Shown in pieces: positions 8,408 to 17,693 of a stretch of 64,000 bases of DNA; the first letter of the stretch is position 1, and each line of letters opens with the position of its first letter. Location of the stretch: positions 1,860,001 to 1,924,000 of the forward strand of contig UYIL01000003.1 of NCBI GenBank assembly GCA_900618065.1. The letters are read 5' to 3'. The notes below the pieces were generated by a model. The model was not told the origin of the DNA, did no database searches, and saw only the letters and a list, made by a program, of their open reading frames with translations. Made by a program: the position numbers and the translations under genes. The DNA is from Streptococcus thermophilus. GTDB lineage: Bacteria > Actinomycetota > Actinomycetes > Mycobacteriales > Mycobacteriaceae.

Positions 8408-10162
8408 TTAGGCGCGCGGGGAAAAGCCCTCCACGTCGGTTTTGGCTTTGCTCAGCAACTCGGCAGCGTGCGCTCGCCCGGTAGCGGAATCGTCCATGCC
8501 GGCAAGCATTCGGGCGAGCTCGTCAACGCGGTCATCGTCGCCGAGCAGCTGCACGCCGGAGGTCACCGACTCATCGCCGACATTCTTGGACACATGCAAG
8601 TGCGAGTCCGCATAGGCAGCCACTTGCGGCAGGTGCGTGACGACGATGACCTGATTATTCATCGCCAACCGCGCAAGTCTCCGCCCAATTTCCACGGCTG
8701 CGCGGCCACCGACTCCAGCATCAACCTCGTCGAAGACGAGGGTTGCGCCACTGCGGCGCTCCGACAAAATGACCTCGAGGGCCAGCATGACGCGGGAGAG
8801 CTCACCGCCTGACGCGCTGGAGGCCAGCGGCTGTGGTTCCAACGCGTCGTTGGGTGCAAGCCGCAACTCCACGACGTCTGCCCCGTCGCGCGTGAACTCC
8901 TGCGGGTCTTTGCTCGAATCCACAGCGACGACGATGCGCGCTTTCGGCATGGCCAGGCCACGTAGCTCACCTGTGACCGCTTTCTCGAGCGCCTTCGCAG
9001 CCTTCTTCCGCGCTGCCGTCAACTTGGATGCCGCAGCTGTCATGGACTTTTCATGGGATGCCACGGCCTTCTTCAGCTCCTCGATCGCTTCCGCGGAAGT
9101 ATCGATGGACTCTAAACGCTTCGCTGCTTTCGCGCGCCACGCGATAATGCCGGCTGCGTCGGGAGCGTACTTGCGGGTCAACGCCTTGAGCTCCTGTTGA
9201 CGCTGGAAAAGACGGTCGAGCTCTTCTGGGTCGCTGGGGAGGTTCGACAAATACGCGTTGAGCTCGCCGGAGACGTCCGAGAGGATCGCTGCGACATCCC
9301 CAAGCTGGTTGCCGAGTTCCCGCAGCTGACCATCGCTCGCACCGGTCAGTGCCGTGCCGGCAGCGCCCACGAGCGATGAAGCGGAAGCATCGCTGTCCGC
9401 GTTGCCGCTGAAACCACCAACGGCCTCCACACCGTCGATGGCGACGACTGCTTCCTCCGCAGCTTCACGCAGCGCATCCACATCCTGGAGGCGGTTGATT
9501 GTCTCCACCAGCTCAGCGTCTTCGCCCTCCTGCGGATCAACCTCGTCGATCTCCCCGATAGCAAACTCGAGGCGGTCCACTTCTTGGGCGAGCTCACGGC
9601 GCTTCTCCGTGCGCTCCTTCAAATCCTTGACCGCGGCGCGCCACGCCGAGAACGATTCTGCATAGGCTTCCCGCAGCGCATCGATCGCCGGATCGAAGGA
9701 GTCGAGGGCGCCCAGCTGCTCCCCCGGCGAAAGCAAGCGCAACTGGTCGTTCTGGCCGTGAATGGTCAAAACATGCGCGGTGAAGTCTGCCAAGGTGGCG
9801 GCTGGAACAGTGCGGCCACCCAAATGCGCACGCGACCGCCCCGTCGCCTTCACCGATCGCGCGGCCAGGAAATCGCCGTTTTCATCAGGCGCGGCACCTG
9901 CCTCCTCAGCGAGGGCGGCAACGGCTTGGCTCGTGACGTCGATAAGCCCCTCGGTGCTGAAAGTTCCCTGCACGCTCGCGTGATCAGCGCCCGTGCGCAC
10001 CTTCGACGCGTCAGCACGCCCTCCAGTGAGAAGCCTCAAACCAGTGACCACCATGGTTTTACCAGCACCAGTTTCGCCAGTGAGCACAGTCAAACCTGGC
10101 GCGAACTCCACATGCGAATGCGGGATCACACCCAGGTTGTCAATAGTCAGGTCAAGAAGCAT
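8408..10162 (-). CDS. recN: DNA repair protein RecN
   Basis: SMC-like ATPase involved in double-strand-break repair. The start is set at the ATG that shares one base with the nadK stop (TAATG), giving 584 aa beginning MLLDLTIDNLGVIPHS. Walker A is GETGAGKT near residue 31. Long charged helices in the middle form the coiled coil. The C-terminal head has the ABC signature ASGGELSR and Walker B LVFDEVDAGVGG. Position after nadK is conserved in actinobacteria. One copy of the 11-mer repeat lies inside. Confidence 0.97.
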   Translation of the reverse strand: MLLDLTIDNLGVIPHSHVEFAPGLTVLTGETGAGKTMVVTGLRLLTGGRADASKVRTGADHASVQGTFSTEGLIDVTSQAVAALAEEAGAAPDENGDFLAARSVKATGRSRAHLGGRTVPAATLADFTAHVLTIHGQNDQLRLLSPGEQLGALDSFDPAIDALREAYAESFSAWRAAVKDLKERTEKRRELAQEVDRLEFAIGEIDEVDPQEGEDAELVETINRLQDVDALREAAEEAVVAIDGVEAVGGFSGNADSDASASSLVGAAGTALTGASDGQLRELGNQLGDVAAILSDVSGELNAYLSNLPSDPEELDRLFQRQQELKALTRKYAPDAAGIIAWRAKAAKRLESIDTSAEAIEELKKAVASHEKSMTAAASKLTAARKKAAKALEKAVTGELRGLAMPKARIVVAVDSSKDPQEFTRDGADVVELRLAPNDALEPQPLASSASGGELSRVMLALEVILSERRSGATLVFDEVDAGVGGRAAVEIGRRLARLAMNNQVIVVTHLPQVAAYADSHLHVSKNVGDESVTSGVQLLGDDDRVDELARMLAGMDDSATGRAHAAELLSKAKTDVEGFSPRA

Positions 10163-11121
10163 TATCGTCGCGTCACGTTGTCGCCGTAGGTCTTGTCTTC
10201 CTTGAGCACCGGGCCGCGCCAACCATTGACCGGCAGCTGCAGCTTGTGCACGAGGCGGTCGGTGAACGGCGAATCATCCAAACGCACCAAGCGCACGGGC
10301 TTGACTCCCCGGCCCACCTCGAGGCGCGACCCCGGGGGCATGTCCAAGTGGCGGAAACCGTCGAGTACCACGTCGGCGGGAGTCGTGGTAATCAACGACT
10401 CGACTGCGACCGTGGAACGCGGTGAAACAACCAGCGGCTTGGTGAACAGTGCGTGGGCGTTATTAGGCACCACGAGGATCGCGTCGAGCTCCGGCCACAG
10501 AATCGGCCCGCCCGCGGAAAACGCGTAAGCGGTCGAGCCCGTTGGCGTGGAAATGAGCACACCATCGCAGCCAAACGAGCTCACCGGGCGGAAGTCGACT
10601 TCCAGAATCGCGTCGAGCACACCGCGGCGGTCAAGGTTTTCCAGGCTCGCCTCGTTGAGTGCCCACCCCTCGCCGATCTGGTCGTTGTTGGAATCATGCA
10701 CCGTGACATCGATGGTCATGCGGTCGTCTACGGTGTACTCGCGGTCAATCACGCGCCGGATCGCGGTTTCCAGGCTGTCTTCCTCCCACTCGGCGAGGAA
10801 GCCGATGTGGCCCAGATTAATGCCCAGGACGGGGACATCCTGCGCGCGCGCCATGCCGGCGGCACGCAGGAACGTTCCGTCACCGCCGAGCACGAGCACG
10901 AGCTCACACCCTGCTGCGGCGTCATCGTTCGGGGCGACCTGCTCGATCTGGGCGAGGATCGGGTAGTTGTCCGTGAACGGCAGCTCATCTTCCCCGACAA
11001 GGCGGACGGTGATGCCCGCCTGAATGAGCAGCTCGGTCGCGCGGGCCGCCGAAGCAATATTGCCTTCGCGCCGGGTGTGGGGGACCAAAAGGACGCAGCG
11101 GTCGGTGTCGCCTTGTTGCAT
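10162..11121 (-). CDS. nadK: NAD kinase
   Basis: Phosphorylates NAD to NADP, in mycobacteria also using polyphosphate (PpnK). Diagnostic motifs are LVLGGDGTFLRAA (GGDG, about residues 79-82), the ALNEASL segment and STPTGSTAYAFSAGGPI. 319 aa is normal. The ATG shares a base with the tlyA stop, so tlyA-nadK-recN are translationally linked, as in Rv1694-Rv1696. Confidence 0.96.
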   Translation of the reverse strand: MQQGDTDRCVLLVPHTRREGNIASAARATELLIQAGITVRLVGEDELPFTDNYPILAQIEQVAPNDDAAAGCELVLVLGGDGTFLRAAGMARAQDVPVLGINLGHIGFLAEWEEDSLETAIRRVIDREYTVDDRMTIDVTVHDSNNDQIGEGWALNEASLENLDRRGVLDAILEVDFRPVSSFGCDGVLISTPTGSTAYAFSAGGPILWPELDAILVVPNNAHALFTKPLVVSPRSTVAVESLITTTPADVVLDGFRHLDMPPGSRLEVGRGVKPVRLVRLDDSPFTDRLVHKLQLPVNGWRGPVLKEDKTYGDNVTRR

Positions 11122-11954
11122 TAGTTTTTCGGTCCTTCCTCTACTGCACGCGTGATCATGGCAGCCAGCTCCCCGTCATCCGGGGCGCTTTGGCCACCAT
11201 CGTGAACGAGCCATAGGAAGTATTCTACGTTCCCGCTCGGCCCAGGCAGCGGTGACGCTACCGCACCGCGGCAACTCAATCCCAGCGACCGGGCAAAACG
11301 GGCGACATCCAGGGTGACTTCCGCCCGCAGATCCGCCGAGCGGACGACTCCGCCGCTCCCTAAGCGCTCTTTGCCTACCTCGAACTGCGGCTTGACCATC
11401 GGCAGTAGATCCGCGCCATCGGCCATGCATTGCGCGATAGCGGGCAGCACCAGCTCGAGCGAGATGAACGACAGGTCGCCGACCATCATCTCCGCTGTTC
11501 CACCCATGAGTTCAGGGGTGAGGTGGCGGATGTTAGTCCGGTCCAGCACCGTGACACGGTCGTCGTCCTGCAGCCGCCAGACCAGCTGGCCATACCCGAC
11601 GTCAACAGCTACGACCTCGCGGGCACCGCGGCGCAGCAGCACATCGGTGAATCCGCCTGTGGAGGCACCGGCATCAAGCGCGCGCTTTCCAGCGATGGTC
11701 AATCCATGGGGCTCAAATGCGTCAAGAGCGCCGAGCAGTTTATGCGCACCGCGGGATGCCCAGTCGTCTCCGTCGACTTCAGCGACTTTAATGGACACGT
11801 CAGGTTCGACGACCGTCGCAGGCTTCGTCGCGGTGAATCCGCCGACCTCGACTCGGCCCGCTTTGATCCACTCGACGGCTTGTTCACGGGACCGCGCGAT
11901 CTTGCGGCGTACTAACTCCGCGTCAAGACGACGGCGCCCTGGACCCTGCCCCAT
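11121..11954 (-). CDS. tlyA: TlyA family rRNA 2'-O-methyltransferase / hemolysin-like
   Basis: In mycobacteria TlyA 2'-O-methylates 16S and 23S rRNA. The protein (277 aa from MGQGPGRRRL) has an N-terminal S4 domain (RLDAELVRRKIARSREQA) and an FtsJ-like methyltransferase domain with DAGASTGGFTDVLL as the SAM-binding motif, then MVGDLSFISL and MVKPQFE (catalytic Lys). The start is fixed by the overlap of its ATG with the stop of the small upstream gene (TAATG). Longer in-frame extensions would run across that small gene and are rejected. Confidence 0.94.
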   Translation of the reverse strand: MGQGPGRRRLDAELVRRKIARSREQAVEWIKAGRVEVGGFTATKPATVVEPDVSIKVAEVDGDDWASRGAHKLLGALDAFEPHGLTIAGKRALDAGASTGGFTDVLLRRGAREVVAVDVGYGQLVWRLQDDDRVTVLDRTNIRHLTPELMGGTAEMMVGDLSFISLELVLPAIAQCMADGADLLPMVKPQFEVGKERLGSGGVVRSADLRAEVTLDVARFARSLGLSCRGAVASPLPGPSGNVEYFLWLVHDGGQSAPDDGELAAMITRAVEEGPKN

Positions 11955-12088
11955 TAGGACTGGTCCTGCAAAGCATCGGCGAGGACGGTGTACGCGGCCT
12001 CGTACTGGGCTAGTTCGCCGGCGAGGTCCTCTGGTGCTTGAGCCATCGCCGTCTCGAAGCGCTCGGTCAGCTGCTCGGGAGTACTCAC
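11954..12088 (-). CDS. Small conserved protein between HAD phosphatase and tlyA, 44 aa (Rv1693-like position)
   Basis: Starting from a GTG two bases after the HAD gene stop, an open frame encodes 44 residues: it begins MSTPEQLTERFETAMA and ends DALQDQS. Its TAA shares a base with the ATG of tlyA, exactly the coupling style of its neighbours. The sequence is acidic and helical with no membrane segment. M. tuberculosis has a small uncharacterised gene, Rv1693, at the same position between Rv1692 and tlyA. I know no function; a tight overlap at both ends is the main evidence that it is real. Confidence 0.8.
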   Translation of the reverse strand: MSTPEQLTERFETAMAQAPEDLAGELAQYEAAYTVLADALQDQS

Positions 12089-12090
12089 TA

Positions 12091-13110
12091 TCACCACCAG
12101 CTTTCCACGGCACGGCGCGCAGCAGCTGAAGTCGCTTCAACATCGGGCACCTCACCAGCACCAAGGCTCCAGGCCGCCTTCAACACTGTGCGCAGAGCCT
12201 GCATGCTTGTCGACGTCTCATCTCCCCCGTCCAGCACAACCACCGATCCCCCAGTGTCGTCGTCCCGTTCCACCGCCGCAGTGAATCCGCCTTGGGCGCA
12301 TGGGCGCAGCTGGTCGGCTTCCACCGAAGCGTCGACAAGCACAGACATGTCTTCGGCAATGAACGTCGGGCGCTGATCGGCTGGCGCCGAAATGAGCGCA
12401 CGTGGGCCGGACACTCCGGTGAGCACATGCAAGGTGTCCATTCCCGCGGCGACACCACCAGCAATGTCGGTGTCGAGGCGGTCTCCGATCACCAGCGGCG
12501 CTGTCACACCGAGATTATCCCGCGTGAGAGTGAACATGGCGGGGCCAGGTTTGCCCGCGGCCTGCGGGGTGACACCGGTGGCGTGGGTGACAGCGGCGAC
12601 CATGGAACCGTTACCCACCATGAGCCCGCGATCCATTGGCAGGGTCGAGTCCAGATTACTTGCCAGGTACGTCGCTCCGGCCCGGATCGCCAGCGCCGCC
12701 TCCGACAGCTGCCTCCATCCGTTATCCGGCGAATGCCCGTGGAGCACAACCGCCGGTGCGTCCTCAGCTGAATCCACCACAATGAAACCAGCCTCTCGGA
12801 CAAGGTCACGGAACGACTCTGCACCGACGACCAGCACCGCAGCGCCTGGCACCGCGTGCTGTTGCGCGAGCTGGACTGCCGCCTGCGCGGAGGTCATGAC
12901 ATCAGCTTCTGTTGCTGCAAGTCCGATCCCCTGCAGCTTGCTGGCGACCTCGCTGGGAGCTTTCGACGCATTGTTGGTGATGTAGGCGGCTGGACGCCCC
13001 GAAGCAGTAGCAGCGTTGACCGCATCAACGGCACCCGGAATGGGAGCTTCGCCGTGCCAGACTGTCCCGTCTAGGTCTAAAAGCAGTGCATCGTAGCCGC
13101 TAACAAGCAT
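12091..13110 (-). CDS. HAD-IIA hydrolase, glycerol-3-phosphate phosphatase-like
   Basis: Rv1692-like phosphatase; the mycobacterial protein dephosphorylates glycerol 3-phosphate during lipid recycling. Motif I is LLLDLDGTVWHG (nucleophile Asp at about residue 11 and the +2 Asp). The substrate-loop region reads YITNNASK, Lys GKPGPAM is motif III, and GDRLDTDIAGG is motif IV. About 90 C-terminal residues extend beyond the core domain. 339 aa matches the mycobacterial protein in general length. It lies between the TPR gene and the 44-aa gene. Confidence 0.88.
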   Translation of the reverse strand: MLVSGYDALLLDLDGTVWHGEAPIPGAVDAVNAATASGRPAAYITNNASKAPSEVASKLQGIGLAATEADVMTSAQAAVQLAQQHAVPGAAVLVVGAESFRDLVREAGFIVVDSAEDAPAVVLHGHSPDNGWRQLSEAALAIRAGATYLASNLDSTLPMDRGLMVGNGSMVAAVTHATGVTPQAAGKPGPAMFTLTRDNLGVTAPLVIGDRLDTDIAGGVAAGMDTLHVLTGVSGPRALISAPADQRPTFIAEDMSVLVDASVEADQLRPCAQGGFTAAVERDDDTGGSVVVLDGGDETSTSMQALRTVLKAAWSLGAGEVPDVEATSAAARRAVESWW

Positions 13111-13113
13111 CGC

Positions 13114-13917
13114 TTAGCTGAACTCCTTGAGACGCTGGGCGACATCCGTCATGTCTTCGCTGTCGACTTTCTTGACGTGCTCAAACCATGTCCGGGCCTC
13201 ATCGGTCCTGCCGACCTGGGCGAGGGCATCCGCGTAAGCGTAAGAGAGACGGGTGTGAGCGAAATCCCCCACCTTCTTCTCGTCGATTGTCGGGTTGAGC
13301 TGCTGCAGCGTCGCCAATGCAGCCTCGTGCTGGCCCAAGTCGTGGCGCGCACCGGCGACAACAATGGCTAGCTCCACCTGCGACTCCGGGTCGAGCTGCT
13401 GCGACTCCTGGCTGCGCCCAATCTCGATCGCTTTGTCCGGGCGGCCGAGACCACGCTCGCAGTCAGCCATGACGGCGAGCAACCCAGGTCCGCCGCTCAT
13501 CCTGCGGGCGGCCCGTAGCTCGGAAAGCGCTTCCTTCCACTCCCCCGCGTGGTACGCCGCAATTCCTGCAGCCTCGCGCACCACACCAACGCGGCCCGCG
13601 CGGTTCTTCGCTGCACGTGCGTGCGTCAGAGCGAGCTGCGGATCATCCGCCATCCATGTAGCGGACATGATCATGTGCTTAGCCACTTTATCCGCATTGT
13701 CCTTCGACAGCACACGCAAGTCCTGCAGGACGGAAGGATCAAGGTCGGACGGGTCAATGTCGTCCGGAATAGACGGCTCGTTCTCCTTTTGCGCCATGCG
13801 TTCCTCGCGGAATCCCTGGCGGTACGGGTTGGAACGGTCGTGCCGCACCTTCTTGTCGTCGCGTCCATCACGCCGACCGCGGTTGGCGTGCGATTTCGAC
13901 TGTCCGTCTTTGCTCAT
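13114..13917 (-). CDS. TPR-repeat protein (Rv1691-like)
   Basis: Starts at the ATG of MSKDGQSKSHANR, preceded by an excellent AGGAGG (267 aa). The first about 65 residues are highly basic and polar (RGRRDGRDDKKVRHDR), then helical repeats of TPR type run to the end (for example ALTHARAAKNRAG, GEWKEALSELRAAR, HEAALATLQQLN, GRTDEARTWFEHV). No catalytic motif is seen. A tail rich in Arg and Lys suggests RNA or ribosome association, but that is inference. Lies between tyrS and the HAD phosphatase as in mycobacteria. Confidence 0.88.
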   Translation of the reverse strand: MSKDGQSKSHANRGRRDGRDDKKVRHDRSNPYRQGFREERMAQKENEPSIPDDIDPSDLDPSVLQDLRVLSKDNADKVAKHMIMSATWMADDPQLALTHARAAKNRAGRVGVVREAAGIAAYHAGEWKEALSELRAARRMSGGPGLLAVMADCERGLGRPDKAIEIGRSQESQQLDPESQVELAIVVAGARHDLGQHEAALATLQQLNPTIDEKKVGDFAHTRLSYAYADALAQVGRTDEARTWFEHVKKVDSEDMTDVAQRLKEFS

Positions 13918-13939
13918 GTCGTTCCTCCTCACCCCGTTG

Positions 13940-15205
13940 TTAACCGTGGACCTTGACACCGGCGAAGTTCTTCTTGCCGCGGCGCAGCACGACCCACGAT
14001 CCGTGCAGCAAGTCACCGGTAGCGGGCTCCCACTCCTCGGACTCGATCCGTTGGTTGTTGGCGTACGCACCGCCTTCCTTGATGGCGCGACGGGCGGCAC
14101 CCTTGGAGTCCACCAAACCAGTGCCCACCAGTAGATCAACAATGGTGCGCGGCGCGCCCGGCTCCACTTCGAAGACGTCCGTCTCCGACACGGCTGCGGC
14201 GAGGGTCTGCTCGTCCAACTCGGCCAGTTCGGCGCGCCCGAAAAGCGCCTGAGACGCCAGCTCGACCGCCTTAGTCGCTTCAGGTCCGTGAACGAGATCA
14301 GTCATCTCCTGGGCGAGACGCCTCTGGGCCTCGCGCTTGAACGGGCGCTCCTCAACCTCAGTTTCCAGCTCAGCGAGCTCATCCTGGGCCAGGAAAGTGA
14401 ACCAGCGCAGGTAGCGGATCACATCGGCGTCGGCAGTATTCACGAAGTACTGGTACCAGCGGTACGGGCTGGTCATCTCCGGATCGAGCCACAGCGACCC
14501 GCCACCGGTGGACTTGCCGAACTTCTTGCCTTCGGAATCGGTCACCAGCGGAACGGTCAACGCGTGGACCGACGCGCCGTCAACACGGCGATTCAGGTCG
14601 ACGCCCGCGACCAGGTTGCCCCACTGGTCCGACCCGCCAATCTGCAAGATGCAATCATGGCGGCGGCGCAGCTGCACGAAGTCGTTCGCTTGCAGCAGCA
14701 TGTAGGAGAACTCCGTATAGGAGATGCCGTCACTGTCGAGCCGGCGCTTGACTGTCTCGCGCGACAACATGGTCGACAACGAAAAGTGCTTGCCGATGTC
14801 GCGCAGGAACGTGATCACCGACATGTCGTTGGTCCACTCGGCGTTGTTGACCAGCACGGCGGCATTGTCGCCTTCAAAGGAGACGAAACGCTGCAGTTGG
14901 CCGGTGATTCGCTGCGCCCAATCCTCGACAGTGTCGGCCGTGTTCATAGACCGCTCCCCGACCTCACGCGGATCGCCAATCAAACCCGTTGCGCCGCCGG
15001 CGAGAACGATCGGCCGGTGCCCGGCTTCCTGGAACCTGCGCAGCATGAGCAGGGGCACCAGGTGGCCGGCGTGCAACGACGGTCCGGTGGGATCGAAGCC
15101 CGCGTAGAGCGTGATCGGGTTCGCTGTCTGGTCCTTGAGTGCCTCGAGATCGGTGGACTGGTTGACCAGTCCACGCCATTGGAGTTCATCAATGATGTTC
15201 GCCAT
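13940..15205 (-). CDS. tyrS: Tyrosyl-tRNA synthetase
   Basis: Class I synthetase charging tRNA-Tyr, 421 aa from [12 protein letters not shown]. The HIGH-type motif is [10 protein letters not shown] (about residues 38-47) and the KMSKS-type motif is KFGKSTGG. The C-terminal S4 domain carries [15 protein letters not shown]. The longer open frame upstream of this ATG overlaps the Trm112-like gene and is not likely translated. It is separated from the TPR gene by 22 nt. Confidence 0.97.
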   Translation of the reverse strand: MANIIDELQWRGLVNQSTDLEALKDQTANPITLYAGFDPTGPSLHAGHLVPLLMLRRFQEAGHRPIVLAGGATGLIGDPREVGERSMNTADTVEDWAQRITGQLQRFVSFEGDNAAVLVNNAEWTNDMSVITFLRDIGKHFSLSTMLSRETVKRRLDSDGISYTEFSYMLLQANDFVQLRRRHDCILQIGGSDQWGNLVAGVDLNRRVDGASVHALTVPLVTDSEGKKFGKSTGGGSLWLDPEMTSPYRWYQYFVNTADADVIRYLRWFTFLAQDELAELETEVEERPFKREAQRRLAQEMTDLVHGPEATKAVELASQALFGRAELAELDEQTLAAAVSETDVFEVEPGAPRTIVDLLVGTGLVDSKGAARRAIKEGGAYANNQRIESEEWEPATGDLLHGSWVVLRRGKKNFAGVKVHG

Positions 15206-15218
15206 AAAGCAGTTCTTT

Positions 15219-15419
15219 TCAAGCCTCGTTGTCTGCGGGGTGCGGTTGAGCTTCGTCAATAAGCAGCACCGGAATACCGTCATCAATGCGGTAGGCAATG
15301 CCCATCCGCGGGTTGATCAACAGTTGCTCCTCGTGGTCGTAGTCGAGCGGGCCCTTGTCTTGTGGGCACGCCAAGACCTCGAGGAGCTGGGGGTCGAGCG
15401 TGGGTTTATCGGCCGTCAT
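15219..15419 (-). CDS. Trm112/YcaR family protein
   Basis: A 66-residue protein of the UPF0434/Trm112 type: [18 protein letters not shown], then [23 protein letters not shown]. It keeps the first Cys of the family but lacks the second CxxC, as many bacterial members do. Start taken at ATG 15419; an in-frame TTG lies 9 nt upstream. Thirteen nt separate it from tyrS. It carries a one-mismatch copy of the dispersed 11-mer (CGTCAATAAGC). Confidence 0.85.
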   Translation of the reverse strand: MTADKPTLDPQLLEVLACPQDKGPLDYDHEEQLLINPRMGIAYRIDDGIPVLLIDEAQPHPADNEA

Positions 15420-15451
15420 GGTGGTCAATCGTACCCCTGTCCATTCTCGAG

Positions 15452-16123
15452 CTACGTCTGGTCCAACCCCGGTAGATTTCCGAACGTCTCGCGCAAGGTG
15501 CGGGCCTGCGAATCCATCGCCCGAAGACTGTGGTCTAGGACCCCTTGTTTAATCCGCACCAGTGCGCCGGTCAACGTGGATAGAGAGTCCTCCATCACTG
15601 CGGCCGCCTCAGCGCTTTGATACTGCGGGGCGTTGACGTAGGTGTTCACCACTTCCGGCAAGTAGATCTTCACGATGTTCCACACCGTTTGTTGGTGCTC
15701 CGGGGTGGACTGCAGCTCGTCCCACTCATCCAAAATGAAGCGCATGTTGTCTTCCAGCTCAGACGCCTGGTTAAGCACCCCCTCGGGTGGCTTGGCACGC
15801 ACGAGTTCGCGCAATGTGTCGCGTACATCGCGATTCAACTGCACGTTGATTGGTTCCATCGGTGCGGCTGGCGCGATCGCCTTCTGCGCCGGGGGCGGGG
15901 TCAGAGCGACACCCGCACCCCATGCAGCAACCGCCACAACGGGCCACAGGAAACCCAGTCCGACTCCGGTGGCCATGAGTAGGACCACGTGCAGAACAAT
16001 GACCAAGGCCGCCAAGCCCATGCCGACCTTGTTCTTCCGAGAGGTGAAAAAGTTCCCCTCCCCCGCGCCAGTCGTCGCAGGTACTCCTGACCGGTATGGG
16101 CTGGGCGTGTTACTGGTAGCCAC
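15452..16123 (-). CDS. XpaC-like membrane protein, third gene of the SBP-VWA cassette
   Basis: About 223 aa from a GTG that lies inside the end of the VWA gene and follows AAGGAG; an upstream in-frame ATG at 16144 is possible. Two adjacent hydrophobic segments (about residues 35-75: GLAALVIVLHVVLLMATG, then FLWPVVAVAAWGAGVAL) are followed by a long soluble helical C-terminus. This layout resembles the 5-bromo-4-chloroindolyl phosphate hydrolysis (XpaC) family often found beside TelA. I infer the family weakly. It overlaps the VWA gene, so it belongs to the same operon. Confidence 0.7.
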   Translation of the reverse strand: MATSNTPSPYRSGVPATTGAGEGNFFTSRKNKVGMGLAALVIVLHVVLLMATGVGLGFLWPVVAVAAWGAGVALTPPPAQKAIAPAAPMEPINVQLNRDVRDTLRELVRAKPPEGVLNQASELEDNMRFILDEWDELQSTPEHQQTVWNIVKIYLPEVVNTYVNAPQYQSAEAAAVMEDSLSTLTGALVRIKQGVLDHSLRAMDSQARTLRETFGNLPGLDQT

Positions 16124-17693
16124 GAATCTCCTTGAAAGCTGCATCCAAGTCGCCGTTCAACGCGTCGAAGACGGCGCCGCCCGTCAATTCTGCCAGGTTA
16201 TTCATTTCGCTCGCATTGGCCTCCCCATACAGGATCACAAAGACCGGAATCGAGCGCTGTTCCGGAGAAAGGCCTTGGTACTGCTTTTCAAACAAGTAGT
16301 AATCCATGCCATGCGTGACTTCGCCATCAGACAGAAGCACGATCGAGCTAATGCCCGCGTCCGGGTTGGAATTGCGCAACGCGTCGAAAAGGGTGTCGTA
16401 AATCGCGGTCTGGCCGTCTGCGACAAGGTCGTTCACGTAGGCCTGGTACTTCTCCTTCGTGATCCGGTCATCGCGGAGGAACTCGCCCAGTAATGGCTCG
16501 TGAGGTGCAGTGGAGAAAGATTGGAACGTGACCAGCTCGCCATCGCGCAGGGCAACGTCGCCAGTGGTGGTGGCGGCGGAGCCGTCGATAAGCGAAGTCA
16601 TGATCTGCCTCAGCGACGCGATGCGCTCACCTTCCATGGAGCCAGAGGTGTCCAGGACGAAGGTCGCGGTGCCGCGCTGGCGGTAGTCGTTGTTGTAGCG
16701 GTCCAACAGCGCCTCGACTGTGCCGTAGCTGGCTGGGAATGCAAGCTCGATGACGGTCTGATTGCTCATCTCAGCTGGCATCAGATCAGCGTTGTTGACG
16801 GGGCGGCGGTAGCTGTCAGCGATCTGCTCCTCGTGCTCAAGCAGCCAGTCAGCCAGTTGACGGACTTGCTCAGCGGCATTCTCATTCTTGGGCTCAGCCA
16901 GCGTAGACAGCGGGTAATCAGCGGAGACGATGCCATCAGCCGGGACAATGACCTCGATGTCCGCGCCCTCGTTGCGCATCGCGTGCAAGGTGGACTCGTA
17001 GTTGATGATCGCGTCGGCGCGTTCCGGGTTCTCCAGGAACGCGTCTTTGAGCCAGCCCGAGGAACCGGAGACCATCGTCTGCGCCTGGAAGAGTTCGGTC
17101 AGCCGGGTGCCGACTTTCTGGATGTCCTCCTGGGTCAACGCGGAGCCGGTGTCAGCCATCGCAGTCGCCACCGACACCAGTGCGGAGAAACCGGAGTTGG
17201 AAGCAGACGGGTCCGTCATACCGAAGGAGAACTTGCCTTCCCGCGCGGCATCGGCGAAATCGGACCAGGTCGGTTGCTTGGTGTCCCAACCAAGTTCGCG
17301 TGCCTTGTCACGCTGCACACCAAAGGCTACGGGGCTGGTAGCGATCTTCGTTTCATCCGCCAGCTTGCCTTGAGCATCGATCAGGTTGACGTAGCGGTTG
17401 GTGGCAAACCATGTCGCGTCCACCTGCCCGTCGAAATTGCCCGCCTTGAGTTCCTGAGAGTTCTGCAGGGTGCCGTCTGGGAACTGAAGGGTGATGTCGA
17501 AGCCGAGGTCTTCGGAGGCCTGCTGCACCAGCGGCTCCAAGTCTTGCAGCTCGGTCGCTGCCACAATCGTCAGCGGGTCTTTAGAACCCCCGCCAAAGCC
17601 GCCGAAGCCACCTCCTCCGCCGTTATTGTCGCCGCATGCCACGAGCGCGGCTCCTGTCACCAGCGCCACAAGCGTCGCTAGAAGTTTCTTCAT
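16110..17693 (-). CDS. Lipoprotein with fused solute-binding and von Willebrand A domains
   Basis: 527 aa. The N-terminus is a lipoprotein signal ending LVACG (Cys at about 20), followed by a glycine-rich spacer. Residues about 38-330 look like a type 2 periplasmic binding domain (LTIVAATELQDLEPLV; FGMTDPSASNSGFSALV). The C-terminal VWA domain has an intact MIDAS: DTSGSMEG, the Thr of DGQTAIYDTL, and the Asp of VVLLSDGEVTHG-type strand (seen as VLLSDGEVTHG). Probably a metal-dependent surface adhesion or sensing protein. It overlaps the upstream gene by 4 nt (ATGA). The ligand is unknown. Confidence 0.85.
   Translation of the reverse strand: MKKLLATLVALVTGAALVACGDNNGGGGGFGGFGGGSKDPLTIVAATELQDLEPLVQQASEDLGFDITLQFPDGTLQNSQELKAGNFDGQVDATWFATNRYVNLIDAQGKLADETKIATSPVAFGVQRDKARELGWDTKQPTWSDFADAAREGKFSFGMTDPSASNSGFSALVSVATAMADTGSALTQEDIQKVGTRLTELFQAQTMVSGSSGWLKDAFLENPERADAIINYESTLHAMRNEGADIEVIVPADGIVSADYPLSTLAEPKNENAAEQVRQLADWLLEHEEQIADSYRRPVNNADLMPAEMSNQTVIELAFPASYGTVEALLDRYNNDYRQRGTATFVLDTSGSMEGERIASLRQIMTSLIDGSAATTTGDVALRDGELVTFQSFSTAPHEPLLGEFLRDDRITKEKYQAYVNDLVADGQTAIYDTLFDALRNSNPDAGISSIVLLSDGEVTHGMDYYLFEKQYQGLSPEQRSIPVFVILYGEANASEMNNLAELTGGAVFDALNGDLDAAFKEIRGYQ

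Noticed and set aside
16500..17681. A 393-codon plus-strand frame over the VWA lipoprotein
   Set aside because: Shadow frame; the minus-strand lipoprotein has a signal, binding domain and MIDAS motif.
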